From assembly GCA_024449915.1 (NCBI GenBank), contig JAMZAV010007125.1, positions 1-64,000 of the forward strand: DNA of 64,000 nucleotides, given 5' to 3'. Positions 35,358-46,047 of the stretch are shown in pieces. The stretch is from Sweltsa coloradensis (taxonomy: Eukaryota; Arthropoda; Insecta; Plecoptera; Chloroperlidae). The notes under the pieces were generated by a model that made no database searches, had not been told where the DNA came from, and worked only from the letters and a program-made list of their open reading frames with translations. The stretch's first letter is position 1; each line of letters begins with the position of its first letter. The position numbers and the translations under genes were made by a program.

Positions 35358-35443
35358 TCTTTTTTTTTTTTTTTTTTTTGTGTGGTGTGTTTTTTTGGTG
35401 GTGCGTTTCTTTTGGGTTTTTTTTTTGTTCTGTTTTGTTTGTG
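35310..35443. repeat. Poly-T tract
   Basis: Nearly 90 consecutive T with a few G/C interruptions, followed by T/G-rich sequence. Probably a poly-A tail of a minus-strand insertion, or homopolymer slippage. Confidence 0.9.
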
Positions 35444-35689
35444 TCTTTTCTCGTACGTCAGTGCCACACTTCCCATACTAGGGTATGACACCCTTGGCGC
35501 TCCCCTTGAACAATGCTGCGTAAGACCAGGATGTCCCACTACTCTCCACCCTAGGGGCAAAGACCAACATCTGTTCCTTCCTATCCTCACAAAGGACGTA
35601 GGCACTGTTGCACTTACGCCCTCGTCACCAACGAAGCGAAAACCACCACTTCATCCCCTACGTACTCATCGACCCTGGTCAGTGAAGTA

Positions 35690-36000
35690 CTGACTCTCTT
35701 CACCTAAGCCTGACATTCCCAAGGCACCCCTACTTCTTCATGAACGTAGGACAGCGCAGAATACCTCTTCACCTAGCATGACATCACCAAGGCATCCCCT
35801 ACTTAGTCAGAACGTAGAAGCGAAGAACTACCCTTTTGCACCTAGGCAGTGACTCCTCAGGCATCCCTATTCTCATGAACGGTAGGGACAGCGAAGTATA
35901 CTCTCTTCACTAGCAATGACATCCAAGGCATCCCCTATATCATGTGAGTGGTTTCCACTACCCTCCTCATACATTAGACCAACAAAAAATCCCCTATATC
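35690..36000. repeat. ~72-bp satellite, family 1
   Basis: About four units of roughly 70-75 bases. Each has a CTCTTCACCTA-like block, a TGACATCCCAAGGCATCCCC-like block and a CATGAACGTAGGACAGCGAA-like block. Units start near 35697, 35768, 35845 and 35905. The sequence just before (35460-35690) is related but more diverged. Confidence 0.7.
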
Positions 36001-36044
36001 CTCGTGAGTAGTAGATTTGACCAAGACATCCATCCTCAATATTA

Positions 36045-36505
36045 GAACAAAAAACCTTAGAAATTACTTGTCATTGCATTAGTTGTCACCGGAAAATGTA
36101 ACAAACTTTTACCACGGACCAGAACCTAGAACTATGACCTTGTCATTGCGTTAATCGTCAACCACGACAACGTCACTACCTTTAAACCACAGGCACAAAA
36201 TTAATAACATAACTTGTCATTGCCATTAGTTGTCACCGAAAGTCACTACTTTTAAACCACAGGACACAGAACCTTAGAAATACCATGTCATTGCTTTTAT
36301 CGTCACTGAAACGTCCTACCTTTAACCCAGAACGAAAAACCTTAGAAAAAACTTTTTTATGCTGTTCATCGTCACCGGAGAGTCACTACTCGTAACCAAA
36401 GGACACAAAACATTAGAAAATACTTGTCATTGCTTTAATCGTCACTGAAACGGTCACACCTTTTAACACAGCACACAGAACCTAGAAATAACCTCATTAT
36501 TACAA
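36045..36505. repeat. ~72-bp satellite, family 2
   Basis: About six units. TGTCATTGC anchors are at 36069, 36141, 36214, 36286 and 36424, with a decayed one near 36357, giving spacings of about 67-73 bases. Each unit has ACCTTAGAAATAAC, TGTCATTGC, ATCGTCACCG and CACTACCTTTAAACCACAGG-type blocks. The sequence differs from family 1 although the period is the same. Confidence 0.75.
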
Positions 36506-36509
36506 ACGG

Positions 36510-37200
36510 TCGACAACTCGGTGCTACTACTTTCCACTACAGGGCGCTCCAACGGTGTAAACGGCACAGAAGATGGTATCTTGACTCCCCGAGACAACAA
36601 CAGGTGCTCCTCGGACGAGCCCGAAAGGCTAGTTTGACACAGTCCCTCTTAAAATGACCTGTTCTCGACAATAAAAACAAACTACTTTTCTTGTTGAAAA
36701 TCCACGCTGAGGAGATCGGGGACAATACCTTCCTAGACCCCTGGGTCCCTGTTATATCACGCAATAACTCGAATCGTTATCGACAAATTGCATTTGACAA
36801 TTACTTATCACTCCTAGATCCTTAAAATTTTTCCTTAATTTTCCGTCTTCCGAGTTAACTGAATAAATGGTTCTTTGAAGGACTCATTACCATGTTGGGT
36901 TCCATTCCAAACGAGACATTAAAAGATCAAATGCCTCTTTGTTCAATCTCTCCACCTGCTGTATTATGTACAACAAATCATCTAATCCGTACACGAAAAT
37001 TCACCAGAATTTTTGGACTTCGGCAAAGACCTTTAACACACCACCTAGTCTTTCCAGACCCGTCATCGGAGCCACCTAGCACACAAGCCGAACCCTATCA
37101 AAAACATAGGTGACGCTTCCTCCCTTTCCGCTGGACCCTTGCAACCATTTTTTTTTTTTTCATTTGTAACAACCCAATTAATCCAAGTGCTATGTGGCAT
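36510..37200. other. Unassigned stretch
   Basis: Open frames of 73-75 codons occur on both strands without recognisable domains. A poly-T run lies at 37149-37160. Confidence 0.35.
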
Positions 37201-37210
37201 AAGGATACTG

Positions 37211-37315
37211 CCCTGGTATACCTGACTATCACCCTGGTAACAATCGATTCCACTTGGTATATCTTATTACCACCCTGATACATCTGAGTACTACTTGGCA
37301 CATCTGACCCCCGGG
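37211..37315. repeat. 21-bp minisatellite
   Basis: Five units of 20-21 bases: CCCTGGTATACCTGACTATCA, CCCTGGTAACAATCGATTCC, CTTGGTATATCTTATTACC, CCCTGATACATCTGAGTAC, CTTGGCACATCTGACCC. The 21-base period keeps frame, so on the minus strand it reads as a 7-residue periodic peptide. Confidence 0.65.
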
Positions 37316-37423
37316 CTGCCTGTCCTGACAGCAACCCTGTTGCATTGGCATATTAGAGGGAAGAGAACGTGTTCCCAAGATACGCTGTATTGAAGACCTT
37401 GTTGATAGCCACCTTGTGAATAT

Positions 37424-38188
37424 TGCCAAATGATGTTTGTGGGGCGTAGCGTAAACTCTTAGGCTTAAATAGCTAGCACGGACAGGATCGTGGGTAGGTG
37501 GTTCATGAGGGGGTTGTAGACAAGTAATTAGACGTGATTCCACTTAAGAGACCAGACTGTATTAGAGATAAACATAATGACCTCCTATTCTGGCCTAGGA
37601 TCGAACCTATGAGTTCCGTCTGGCAGACCGTGGGTTCATACTCTACTGACTCTATGACTTACTAATTGGTTTGCATGGCTTACCGAATGCTTCTAGTCCC
37701 TGGTATGTAGTTTAGACTGGCCCCCTCCGACACCCTGATGTCGGACCCTGGGCGATGTCTTCTCTCTTCACCTCTTCTTATGGTTAATCCTTGTTCTGGT
37801 TCTTCATCCGGTAATCCTCACTAAGAACTCTTCCAGGATATTTGTGGTTCACGTTGCGGTTGTTGTTGCACTGTCCTGACCTCCTCCGTCCACGGTTGTC
37901 GCTCGTCTCCCTCTCTGTTCTCCACGAACGTCCGCACTCTTACGTTCAGTGCACTTAATCAAAGTCCGATTTACTTGCACTATTTAGTTGTGCAATCTTT
38001 AGTATTCAGCGTTTTGTCGGTCGATTCCCTTCCTGTATTGCGTCTAAATGAGCCTCACCGGAAAGTAACTAGACGTCTTGACCCTTAATGAACTCACGTC
38101 GGTATGTTCTCTGGCGTAAATGACGTCAAGCATGATCGTGACATCTTCCCGGTTGAGTAGACACATGTGTTAGGGTCCTAACCCTAAT
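37424..38188. repeat. ~0.7-kb direct repeat, copy 2
   Basis: Second copy of 33258-33973, about 4.2 kb downstream in the same orientation. Its right end abuts the LINE fragment at 38190. On the minus strand it contains a tRNA-like module (see 37590-37665). Length differs from copy 1 by about 50 bases through scattered indels. Confidence 0.8.
37590..37665 (-). repeat. tRNA-like module inside the direct repeat
   Basis: The reverse complement reads TAGAGTCAGTAGAGTATG (A-box-like), then GGTCTGCCAGACGG (anticodon-arm-like hairpin) and ATAGGTTCGATCCTAGG, where GGTTCGATCC is a perfect B-box and four of five T-stem bases pair. The copy at about 33425-33490 is more decayed. This suggests the repeat has, or captured, a tRNA-derived SINE head. 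Confidence 0.5.
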
Positions 38189-38189
38189 A

Positions 38190-39270
38190 CATGACAATAT
38201 GATCAATTCTCTTCTGAAGTACAACATATTCGGTAGAAGGTCTTACTGCCCAAACCACTAAGCAATTATCAATTACAGAGTAAATATAATAATCTACAAG
38301 TAACTTCAACATTCTCTCTGTTACATATCGCTTCATTCTACTAATTATTCCAATTGCTGATAATACTTTGCTACATACATATTCATAATGTTTCTTTAAA
38401 TTTAAATTACAAACTAAAAAACCTCCAAGATATTTAAATTCATATACCATAGAAATAACTTTCCATTACAATTCAACGTCAAATGAATATCATTCATGCT
38501 TCTATCATTAGCCTTATGAAAAATCATAAAAAATTTACACTAAATTAATATCAAGTTCTGATTTTAACCAAACTTCTATCCTCTTGAGAATTTCTTGAAG
38601 ACGTCTTACGATCTCTTCGACATCTACACCTTCTAAATAAAAGACCAAGTCACCAGCATATAAAATATAATTAATTCCGGCCTATATACTAGGTATATCA
38701 TCTATGAAAAGAATAAATAAGAGGGGTCCTAATATTGATCCTTGGGGTACTCCACAAAAAAATTGAATACTTTTGAACTATATTTTGCAAGGTTGGTAAA
38801 TATTTTTCTTTTTAAAAGTTATCTGCCAAAATTGATAACAAATAAAGACTTATTTTATACCTGGTTTTTAGTTTGATTAAAAGAGGTAAAAAAGGTACTG
38901 AATCAAACGGTTTCCTAAGATCAACAAAGAACAGCTCCAACCTCACCATTCCGTTCGCAATTCCTTAAAGATAAAAACTTTAAATTCTAAAAGGGCACTT
39001 TGCGTTGAACCTGACCTTTCTGAAACCATGCTAGTTTGCCACTTAACCTTCAGATTGCATCCAGTTCAGGATAACCTCATGTGCAAATATTTTCATAATT
39101 TTACCTACAATTGGAAGAGTTGATATAGGTCGATAAGAATTCCCATCACTTTTTTACCTGTACCCTTATAAATAGTGTACCCTCGCCACCAAGTCAAACT
39201 GGTTGGAAAGCACCTACAAGAAAGAAATGGGAAATTAGATCGGCAAATAAGTCCGACTAATTGATGCACA
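38190..39270 (-). mobile_element. LINE reverse transcriptase fragment (CR1/L2-like)
   Basis: On the minus strand from high to low coordinates: YTIYKGTGKK (about 39150-39185), SYRPISTLPIVGKIMKIF (39085-39140), GSTQSALLEF (38985-39020), ELFFVDLRK (38905-38940), GVPQGSILGPLLFILFIDD (38695-38755), YILYAGDLVFY (38635-38670), and the thumb FKYLGGFL to VSKVLSAIGIISRMKRY-like region (38320-38440). The order is that of a non-LTR RT. The catalytic box reads YAGD rather than YADD. The last 88 codons are open (38184-38450), and frameshifts lie upstream. Endonuclease and 3' UTR are not seen. Confidence 0.8.
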
Positions 39271-39274
39271 TACA

Positions 39275-39555
39275 TTTCTTGAATACTAGGATGGAATCTA
39301 CTTTAAGACGTTATGAAGCTTTTAAGTTTAAGGCGTTTAATTGCTGAAAGGACTCATCATGTGGGAGAATCCTCTGCTTCGCTTCTATTTGAATCTTTAA
39401 ACATACGATTTTTACAGGAACAATCTTCATTGCTCACACAAAATTTTCTGTAACAACAGCAAATTTCAGGATGAGGGGACGTGTAGGATAACCAATTTTC
39501 TGTCAATGAGGCTTATACTACACTCTTTTTTCTTTGCTACCTGTCAACTATTATA
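39275..39555. other. Unassigned stretch between LINE and satellite
   Basis: Perhaps the decayed 5' continuation of the minus-strand LINE, but no motif is clear. Confidence 0.3.
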
Positions 39556-39559
39556 GACT

Positions 39560-39955
39560 GCCCTAGTAGCACAGGATTTTTGGATCGTCTGGGCTTCGTA
39601 TGGTCCCATCTGGCTGTCTGACGTACGGAGAAGCACGTCTGGGCATCGTCTGGCTCCATCACCAGATAGGCCATACCTTTTAACTGCTTGGCCGTCGGAT
39701 TGCCAGCCAGATTCTTGCCATTACGCCGTCTTGCCATGACTTGGGAACAACTGGCCTAGCCATATGTGGGATCGGATGCGTCTGAACCCTAGTTCCGCTG
39801 CATCTGGCACGCCGGATAACCAGCCAGATCCTTGCCGTACGAGTCTAGCCATGACTTGGCAAACAAATGGCTAGTATATGTGAATTGGATGCGTCTTAAC
39901 CCTAGTCAGCTGCATCTGGCTACGCCGGATACCAGCCAGGACCCTTATCTCGAAA
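39560..39955. repeat. ~118-bp satellite, block 1
   Basis: About three degenerate units with a period near 118 bases, for example GCCAGATTCTTGCC at 39706 and GCCAGATCCTTGCC at 39824. Each unit contains TAGCCATGACTTGG, CAACTGGCTAGCCATATGTG, GGATGCGTCT, GCATCTGGC and GCCGGATACCAGCC. The minus frame is kept for 66 codons in one place, probably by chance. Confidence 0.75.
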
Positions 39956-40364
39956 TTCGTGAAATTCCACACTCATGTGAGTGAACTCAACACACATTTG
40001 CGATGTGTGAGTCACAAAAACGCACCAAATGCTTTTCTCGAGAATAAAAAATTGAGAACGAATTCTCCCATCACAAGGCTCTCATGGACCCTGCAAACGA
40101 GGGCTAGCCAATTTTGCCCCCGCGAGCCACTAACCAATAGGATTCAATAGGTGAAAACAGCTGTCACCCGGCCAATAGCAACCTCCCTTGGCTCGTCTAA
40201 TGGGACACGCAGACGCGGTGGGGGTGGTAGCAGTCATGCGATGCACTTGCTTTGATAGGAGTGAGTTGCAGTTGTTCCGTTCGTAGGCTACCCAAACGCA
40301 TTAGGTCTTTGAAGCTGGCGAAAGAACATGAATAAAGTGAAGTAAATACTAAGCTGTGTACACC

Positions 40365-40715
40365 CGCATGCAAAAATATTTAATTTACAATACTGTGTTG
40401 TCTACCAGCTGTTATGGGTATGTTTTAATATCAAGTACATAAAAAATATTACGTGATTGCATTTTATTGTTAGGGCTTGTTTACATCCCGACTGTAGGAG
40501 GCCTAGAGGGTAGCTTGCGTTAGGAACAACGACTTGTAAAGTAATGCAAAATATTAAATTCAAATAATTGTGTTGACTCTACGTTATGGGGTATGTTTAT
40601 ATTAAGTGTTTAATTAACCACATATTATGTGATGCATTTTGTGGTTATGTAGGTCTTTTTAAATCCGACGGTTAGGGTAGGGAGCCTAGGGTAGGCTTGC
40701 GCGTAGGAAAAAAAA
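40365..40715. repeat. ~178-bp tandem duplication
   Basis: Two units: 40370-40530 and 40546-40710. Each begins GCAAAATATT-TAA-TT and has TGTGTTG, GTTATGGGTATGTTT, a TGCATTTT-rich middle, TTTACATCCGAC-like and GGCTTGCGTTAGGA ends. It lies between satellite blocks 1 and 2. Confidence 0.65.
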
Positions 40716-41034
40716 TAGATTCAAGTAGTTCAACATTTTATTATGTCTATGCCGTTATTGATACATTCTCACCTAAAATTATATTCTAAACCAATATTAA
40801 AGAAGTGTACGCATGCTATTTTATGATATATATTACGGCCCAATTGCTTGGTGAGAGATGTCACAAGGGTTTTGAAACGTGACAGTGACTTCGAGGGAGT
40901 GCGTGAATACACACAAAAACCTGCCAAACGAGTCTCCAAGAGGTGAGAATAGCAAACCGCCGTCAGTGTGTGAACTCACATCACACGCACATTTCACGCC
41001 GTGAAAAGCCAGTGAGAAAACTCGAGAATAGGGG

Positions 41035-41310
41035 TCCAGATCCTTGCCGTAGCGTCTAAGCCATGACTTAGCAAAACAACTGGTTAGCCATATGTGGATC
41101 GGATGCGTCTTCGTAGCCCTAGTCAATGCATCGGCACGCCGGATACAGCCAGAGCCTTGTCGTACGCGGCTAGCCATGACTTGGCAAACAAACTGGCTAG
41201 CCACACGTGGGCCCAGATGCGTCTAACCTAGCTCAGCGGTATGTAGCATGACCCGGATGCTAGCCATGTCATTTCCCACACGGTCAGCCAGACTCATGTT
41301 GACAAACAAC
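41035..41310. repeat. ~118-bp satellite, block 2
   Basis: About two units of the same family as 39560-39955: CCAGATCCTTGCCGTAGCG, AGCCATGACTTAGC, GCCATATGTGGATCGGATGC, GCACGCCGGATACAGCC. It starts right after a CTCGAGAATA block that also follows block 1 at about 40034. Confidence 0.7.
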
Positions 41311-41489
41311 TGTTTAGCCGTTAAAGAAGAAAGAGGAAGGGGTAGCGTCCAGTTTGAATTAGAATATAATGAATGACTTGTCCCGTTACCTTTCTTGTTA
41401 GTTGCGAATTGCTCTTTGAGAAGGCAGGATCTTATGATGGTCTCTGTGGCTGTAGGTATTTATACTACGTTTAATGCAACAGACACGTA

Positions 41490-42170
41490 GCACACTGTTT
41501 TTGGAGTCCTAGGAAAGGTAATATATACGCAGTACACAACACAAAGGATTCATATAGGCCGCACCGCACCAGGCAAGAAGCGGTAGTCATCCTGAAGGTG
41601 AATGGTAATGTAGCTACTACACATCTGTTGCCAGAAAGTGAAAAAAACTCAAGTTTAAAATGCAGTACGCACTCGCCCCTGTAGCAAGAAGATGGATTCA
41701 TATAGGCAAAGTCTGGAGCAGCAAGAAGATGGATTCATATAGGCAAAGTCTGGAGCAGAAGTCGAACAAAAGGTAATGTTTAACCACTCAGCCCTTGCCA
41801 GGAGGATCGTGTCTTCATACTTATGGTAATACATGCAGTAGCCACGCACCGTTATAGCAAGAGGGGATGATTCATATAGGCCACACGCGCAAAGCGGCTA
41901 GCAGAAGTCGCACAGAAGGACTCATGCAGTCCTTGCCTGAAAGAACGTGTCTCATACTAATGTTAGTGCATGCAAAACGCACACAAGAAGTTTACATGAG
42001 ATAAGGTGTAACAAAAACCACTCAGCCTTGCAGAAAATTGGGTTCTTATAACTAATAGTAAACACATGCAGTACGTACGCATCCCAGCAAATAGGTGGAA
42101 TTTATATCGGCGCATGTGCCAGAAACTTCCATGGTTCATGTAGTATACACTCGCTCACATCCATCGCCAA
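41490..42170. repeat. GATTCATATAGG repeat array
   Basis: Degenerate units of roughly 140-200 bases with CAAGAAGATGGATTCATATAGGC, GCAGAAGTCG, ACTCAGCCCTTGCC, GTGTCTTCATACT and ACATGCAGTA blocks at about 41545, 41690, 41727, 41866 and 42090. It includes a perfect 37-base tandem duplication at 41684-41757. Confidence 0.65.
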
Positions 42171-42344
42171 GAAAAAAACAAAATATAAAAGACATCATTG
42201 ATAGTTATTTATTAAAAAAAATGTGAATCAAAATTATGTATGCGTATAATTATTCCCATGATAAGTCCTAAACTTCCAGTCAGACCCACATATGGCAACA
42301 TGGCCTATGCTCTCAATCAGTTAAATAAATTTGTCGCTGGGATT

Positions 42345-42658
42345 CTGGCAACCACAAGGCTAGCGTGAGTCTGGCTGGCCAGATGCGTCCCGTACGAGGC
42401 CCAGGACGCATGGGCCCATACGTGGCATGACTGCCAAAAAACTAGTAACCAGCCAACACGGCCAGCATATCGACAAATTACACGTGTTTCGTCTGGCTAG
42501 ACGGATGCGTCCCGTACCGAGGCCCGACGCATGGGCCATACGTGGCCTGACTGCAAAAAAACTAGTACTAGCCGCACCGGTAGCCGCATGTGGCATGGAC
42601 GTTTTCGTCCAGGTAGCCGGATGTGGCTCTTACAAGGCCCAGACGTACGTGTTCTTAG
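42345..42658. repeat. ~118-bp satellite, block 3 (diverged)
   Basis: Units with GTCTGGCTGGCCAGATGCG, TCCCGTACGAGGCCCAGG, GCATGGGCCCATACGTGGC and CTGCCAAAAAACTAGTA repeat at 42370-42455 and 42490-42570. A third, shorter unit ends near 42650. Related to blocks 1 and 2 through the GGCTAG / GATGCGTC / ATACGTGGC words. Confidence 0.65.
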
Positions 42659-42662
42659 GGTG

Positions 42663-42872
42663 ACCATAAAGATTTTGAAGAAATGTCATTATCAAAAGAA
42701 GACTTAAAATGGTCACGCTTAGAAAAACGAATTTTATTATTTACACTAGTTCGAACTTTCTTGTATTCCTTCCACGTAGACTGTCTTCTCGAAATCCTGA
42801 ATTCTTTTCGCAAGTGGTCTCTCTTATGCAAGGATTTCCTAATCCCTGCTGTTAGCCATGGGGCTGGTTTTC
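42663..42872 (-). mobile_element. LINE ORF2 linker fragment (between endonuclease and RT)
   Basis: On the minus strand one open frame reads PAPWLTAGIRKSLHKRDHLR, then STWKEYKKVRTSVNNKI and SSKSLWSP. The series PWLT.GI..S...RD.L...F...W..YK..R..V...I......LW is typical of the linker between the AP-endonuclease and RT in LINE ORF2 proteins. It is cut at its 3' side by satellite block 3, and no RT follows. Confidence 0.6.
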
Positions 42873-42899
42873 CTAGAAATTAATAAGCCACACGTGCAC

Positions 42900-44695
42900 G
42901 GGCGACAATTGTGACATTTCACTTACCCTCCTTACCTTGGCTAGCTCAACGTCGGCTCGGAGAGTACGAGATGTTGAATGAATTTGATAATGATAAAATG
43001 ACTGTTGTTCTAAGATTTATTAAAATTAGGTGATTGTTGTAGAGCTGAGGAAACAAGCTGGTGATAACAAGTATAGATTACTTAAAAATTAGTAATATAT
43101 GGAATTAAACAAACAAACAGAAATGCCAATTAAAATACAGAAATACAATAAATGAATATGACAGGTACCAGTTAAATATAATCCCTATATGGCCATATAA
43201 GAAATTTTAATAACGATACCTGTTTAGAAGTTCTGGTGGGGGTGATGTTGTGGGGGGTGAAGTAGATGATCCGGTAGGGAATGACGACTTCCTCTCGTTC
43301 AGAATAGGCTAAGAGGGAGGGCAAACTGTTCGTGGAAGGTTGGTTATGTTCAATGGGAAGTTGCAGATGGTCGACGCTCTGAGTTAATGTGATTGACAGT
43401 GGTTGATTGATTGTGAATTGTGAAATTAATTGACGTCGTTGTAATTAAAGTTGTTATGGTTGGGTTGCGATGGTTGCTCTCAGAATAGATTTGTTCTAAC
43501 AGTGATGTTCGATGAAGCCGGAAAACATTTTAATTGCCTTGCATATTAATAAATGTCGCACTTTTCTTGTTATCTTAAACAACACGTCATTCATTGAGAC
43601 AATATAGGTAATTTTAAAACATTACAGCCACCAGAACCTTTCGTCATGTCCTTAGTACACAAAACACAAACGTCCGGGGAGCTCCAAAGTTCGTCTATCA
43701 CTCTCCCAGGGACGTGACAACGTTCGTCCGAAGACTTCATCCTTCTTCCAAGACTTAGCATAACATCCAATCAAAAAGTTATTGTATAAAAATTACGTCA
43801 TACACAAAAATTAAACCAATACAGATCTTTAACGATTGGTGTATAGGAACGCCCTAAATTTGGCCTGAGCTCCCCCTAGCAAGCTGAACTTTAAATAGTA
43901 TCTGTATCTGTTTTTGTTGAAATTTATAGGCAATTTGTAGAAAATATAGAATAAACATTTTTAAGATTTTAAAAGATCGTCGTGAAAGAAATTGTATCTA
44001 CAAAACAGACAAAGTCCAGATCAAGTCTGCATATTATGAAAGGAACTAAATCAAATTTCACCTTAAGGACGTGTGAGAAACTGAAAAACTTGGCTGGAAG
44101 AAAGCAGTCCTGCCCTATGGCGACCTTAAGGTTTGAGTTAATTTGAAAACTGAGAGATAATCTGTCCAGCCTTCGATCTGCAGTTCTGTGCTATGTTACT
44201 CAATTTACTTAAATCTTCACGTGCACTAATTGAGAGTAACCTACGAAAATAGTCCTGTGCCTGAAGGGCACTTTAAAAATAAACATAATTATAGAGGGTA
44301 GACCGAATCGTCTCATGTTTATATCCCATCATGCCCGTTATCACATCACTGTTGAATCTTAAGAAATTTATGATTACGTTTATTTTCAATACAATCACCG
44401 GTTAGATATAACTTTCATACTAAAGAGATGTCTCAAAGAGACAACATACAAGTCATCAATGCAAAGGTATAATGAGGAAGAGGAGAAACATTCAATGGGT
44501 ATTAACAAAATAATTGTTGATTATATTTTCTTAATCAAATAGTTTTATTCCCTATACAACATTAAATAAAATTACGAATAATTTTTTTTGTGAACCATAA
44601 AAACCATACCAAAGCTAGGTTCCTAAACGTAAACCAAAATACAAAAATATAAAACTTAAAACTAAGCAAATGCGTAAACGAATTCATATCTACAC
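42900..44695. other. AT-rich stretch downstream of the protease gene
   Basis: No coding motif found on either strand. If the minus-strand gene is real, its 3' UTR and polyadenylation site should lie in the upper part of this interval. AT-rich sequence at 44520-44690 would fit but shows no unique signal. Confidence 0.35.
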
Positions 44696-44708
44696 AAGAT
44701 CATTTCTT

Positions 44709-45069
44709 TTATACATAGGAGTACTGAGAAACCAAGTTGAATGCAGTGTAGAGCTGGAAGAAAGCAGGGGGATCTGTCTTCAAAGGGCTTTGAAGGCGAT
44801 GCTGACACTTCCGCGCAGATAGTACTTGTCAGAGCTAGGTTGAGTTGAAGGAACACGAGTCCACCACCCGAGTCCCCCACATTACGCTAAAGCTCTGTTC
44901 ATATAACCAGCGCAGATCTTGTCCGAGCCCCCAGTAGACTCTTTGATTGGTGGGATCGGCTATACATGTGCTAGAGCGCACATTAAGGCAGGTCCAGGAA
45001 CTGGAGCGGAGTCACTCAGGTTCCCTCCTGGTACGCCCCCAACCAGCAACCGAAACAAGGGACACACAT
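44709..45069 (-). CDS. S1 serine protease, C-terminal exon with Ser motif
   Basis: The acceptor is ATATGACAG before 45069. Reading with shifts: VSLVSVAGWG then YQEGT (45020-45065), LQFLDLP, SSTCIADP, SDKICAGYMN (about 44895-44920), GDSGGGLVF (44851-44877), YYLRGSVSIA (44795-44825) and YTAFNLVSQYS before the TAA at 44711-44709. GDSGGG carries the catalytic Ser. AGWG, CAG and YLRG.VS are standard S1 landmarks. At least three one-base shifts are needed: in the AGWGA block, before GDSGGG, and after GLVF. All are close to homopolymers. Confidence 0.8.
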
Positions 45070-45479
45070 CTGTCATATTCGTTCCACCAGTCGTTACAAG
45101 AACTAGGCCACTATGTTTTGCGACGCGGTACAATTGGAGTCTTACAGCCAACAAAGTTAATTCACTCATTCGGCTGACTGATGAGTTGACCTTCGCTGGA
45201 CACTAAAACGACGCTACCGCATCTCAGCTGGACGTATAAAAAGTATAATCTCTGAAAACTGTTGTAGTGTAAAACGTGAATGCAATCAGTAGCATGTTCA
45301 CTAATATTCGTAGGCCGACGGGCTTCAGGTTCTAAGACTTCCTACGGTTCGTACATCATATTGAGCTACTGTTCTGATGAGAATACAAAAGTCTACTTAC
45401 AACGCCGACAGGTCCGACTGTGAGTTGGTCTCGCTCCAGAATGTTGTCCCCAATCCAAACCGCAGATCAGGTTTATCTC

Positions 45480-45737
45480 TTAGGTTTTTCTTTTTTTTTT
45501 TTGATGTCCCCCGAACGGAGACTCCAGATGTAGCAAGCCGATGTCGTAGACGAGTCCGCGTTCCGGCCTCGGAAAGTGTCGTGTATAACAAACCTCTGAG
45601 GGAAAAACGGTTTTCCTCCTCTGTGTACGGCAGTGCGGGGTCGTCCCAGCGCGCGGAGGAGCTTGCCGGCAAGTCACCTTTGTACAGACTGCTGGACTTC
45701 TTCTCCTGGCTTGACTCATTCCAGAAACAGTGCGCGG
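45480..45737 (-). CDS. S1 serine protease, His/Asp exon
   Basis: The acceptor AAATATTTCAG precedes CCGCGCACTGT, so AAHCFWNES begins the exon (the catalytic His motif AAHC, completed by the previous exon's VVS). Downstream, SLYKV, a GKLLRA-type segment and FVIHDTFRG appear across shifts, then YDIGLLHLESPF (about 45505-45545), in which D is the catalytic Asp (the DIALL motif). The YKV.AGK... arrangement resembles arthropod modular/clotting-type proteases. The 3' border is uncertain because a poly-A run (45489-45500 on the plus strand as poly-T) follows. Confidence 0.78.
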   Translation of the reverse strand, partial: PRTVSGMSQARRRSPAVCTKVTCRQAPPRAGTTPHCRTQRRKTVFPSEVCYTRHFPRPERGLVYDIGLLHLESPFGGHQKKKRKT

Positions 45738-46047
45738 CTGAAATATTTAACACATTGTCGCATTTAATCATTGGTTGTGACTTGTTGTATAATTATATCA
45801 GCGATCTAAATTAAAAATAACTGACAAAGTTAACTAAGAATGTATTAGTAGAGTCGTTAAAGCATCGCTTTATAAATATTGAATCGTAATTGTATTAAGT
45901 TGACCTGTCAGTTATTTCTTTTACTTGATATTGAAACAACGAATAATATTATGAAAAAATAATTTAAGATTTTGCTTCAAAAGGAGGGTTAAGTTAGGAC
46001 AATTGATTTTGATACTACCACCTCGGGCAGCTTTCTTTCTTTCTTAC

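Noticed and set aside
39537..42596. CRISPR-like array of repeats
   Set aside because: Units are contiguous degenerate satellites without unique spacers, in a eukaryotic context.
42360..42663. 78-codon frames on both strands as genes
   Set aside because: They lie in the third block of the ~118-base satellite and simply follow the repeat.
45377..45814. 145-codon plus-strand frame
   Set aside because: It is antisense to the S1 exon carrying AAHC and DIGLL and contains a homopolymer Phe run.
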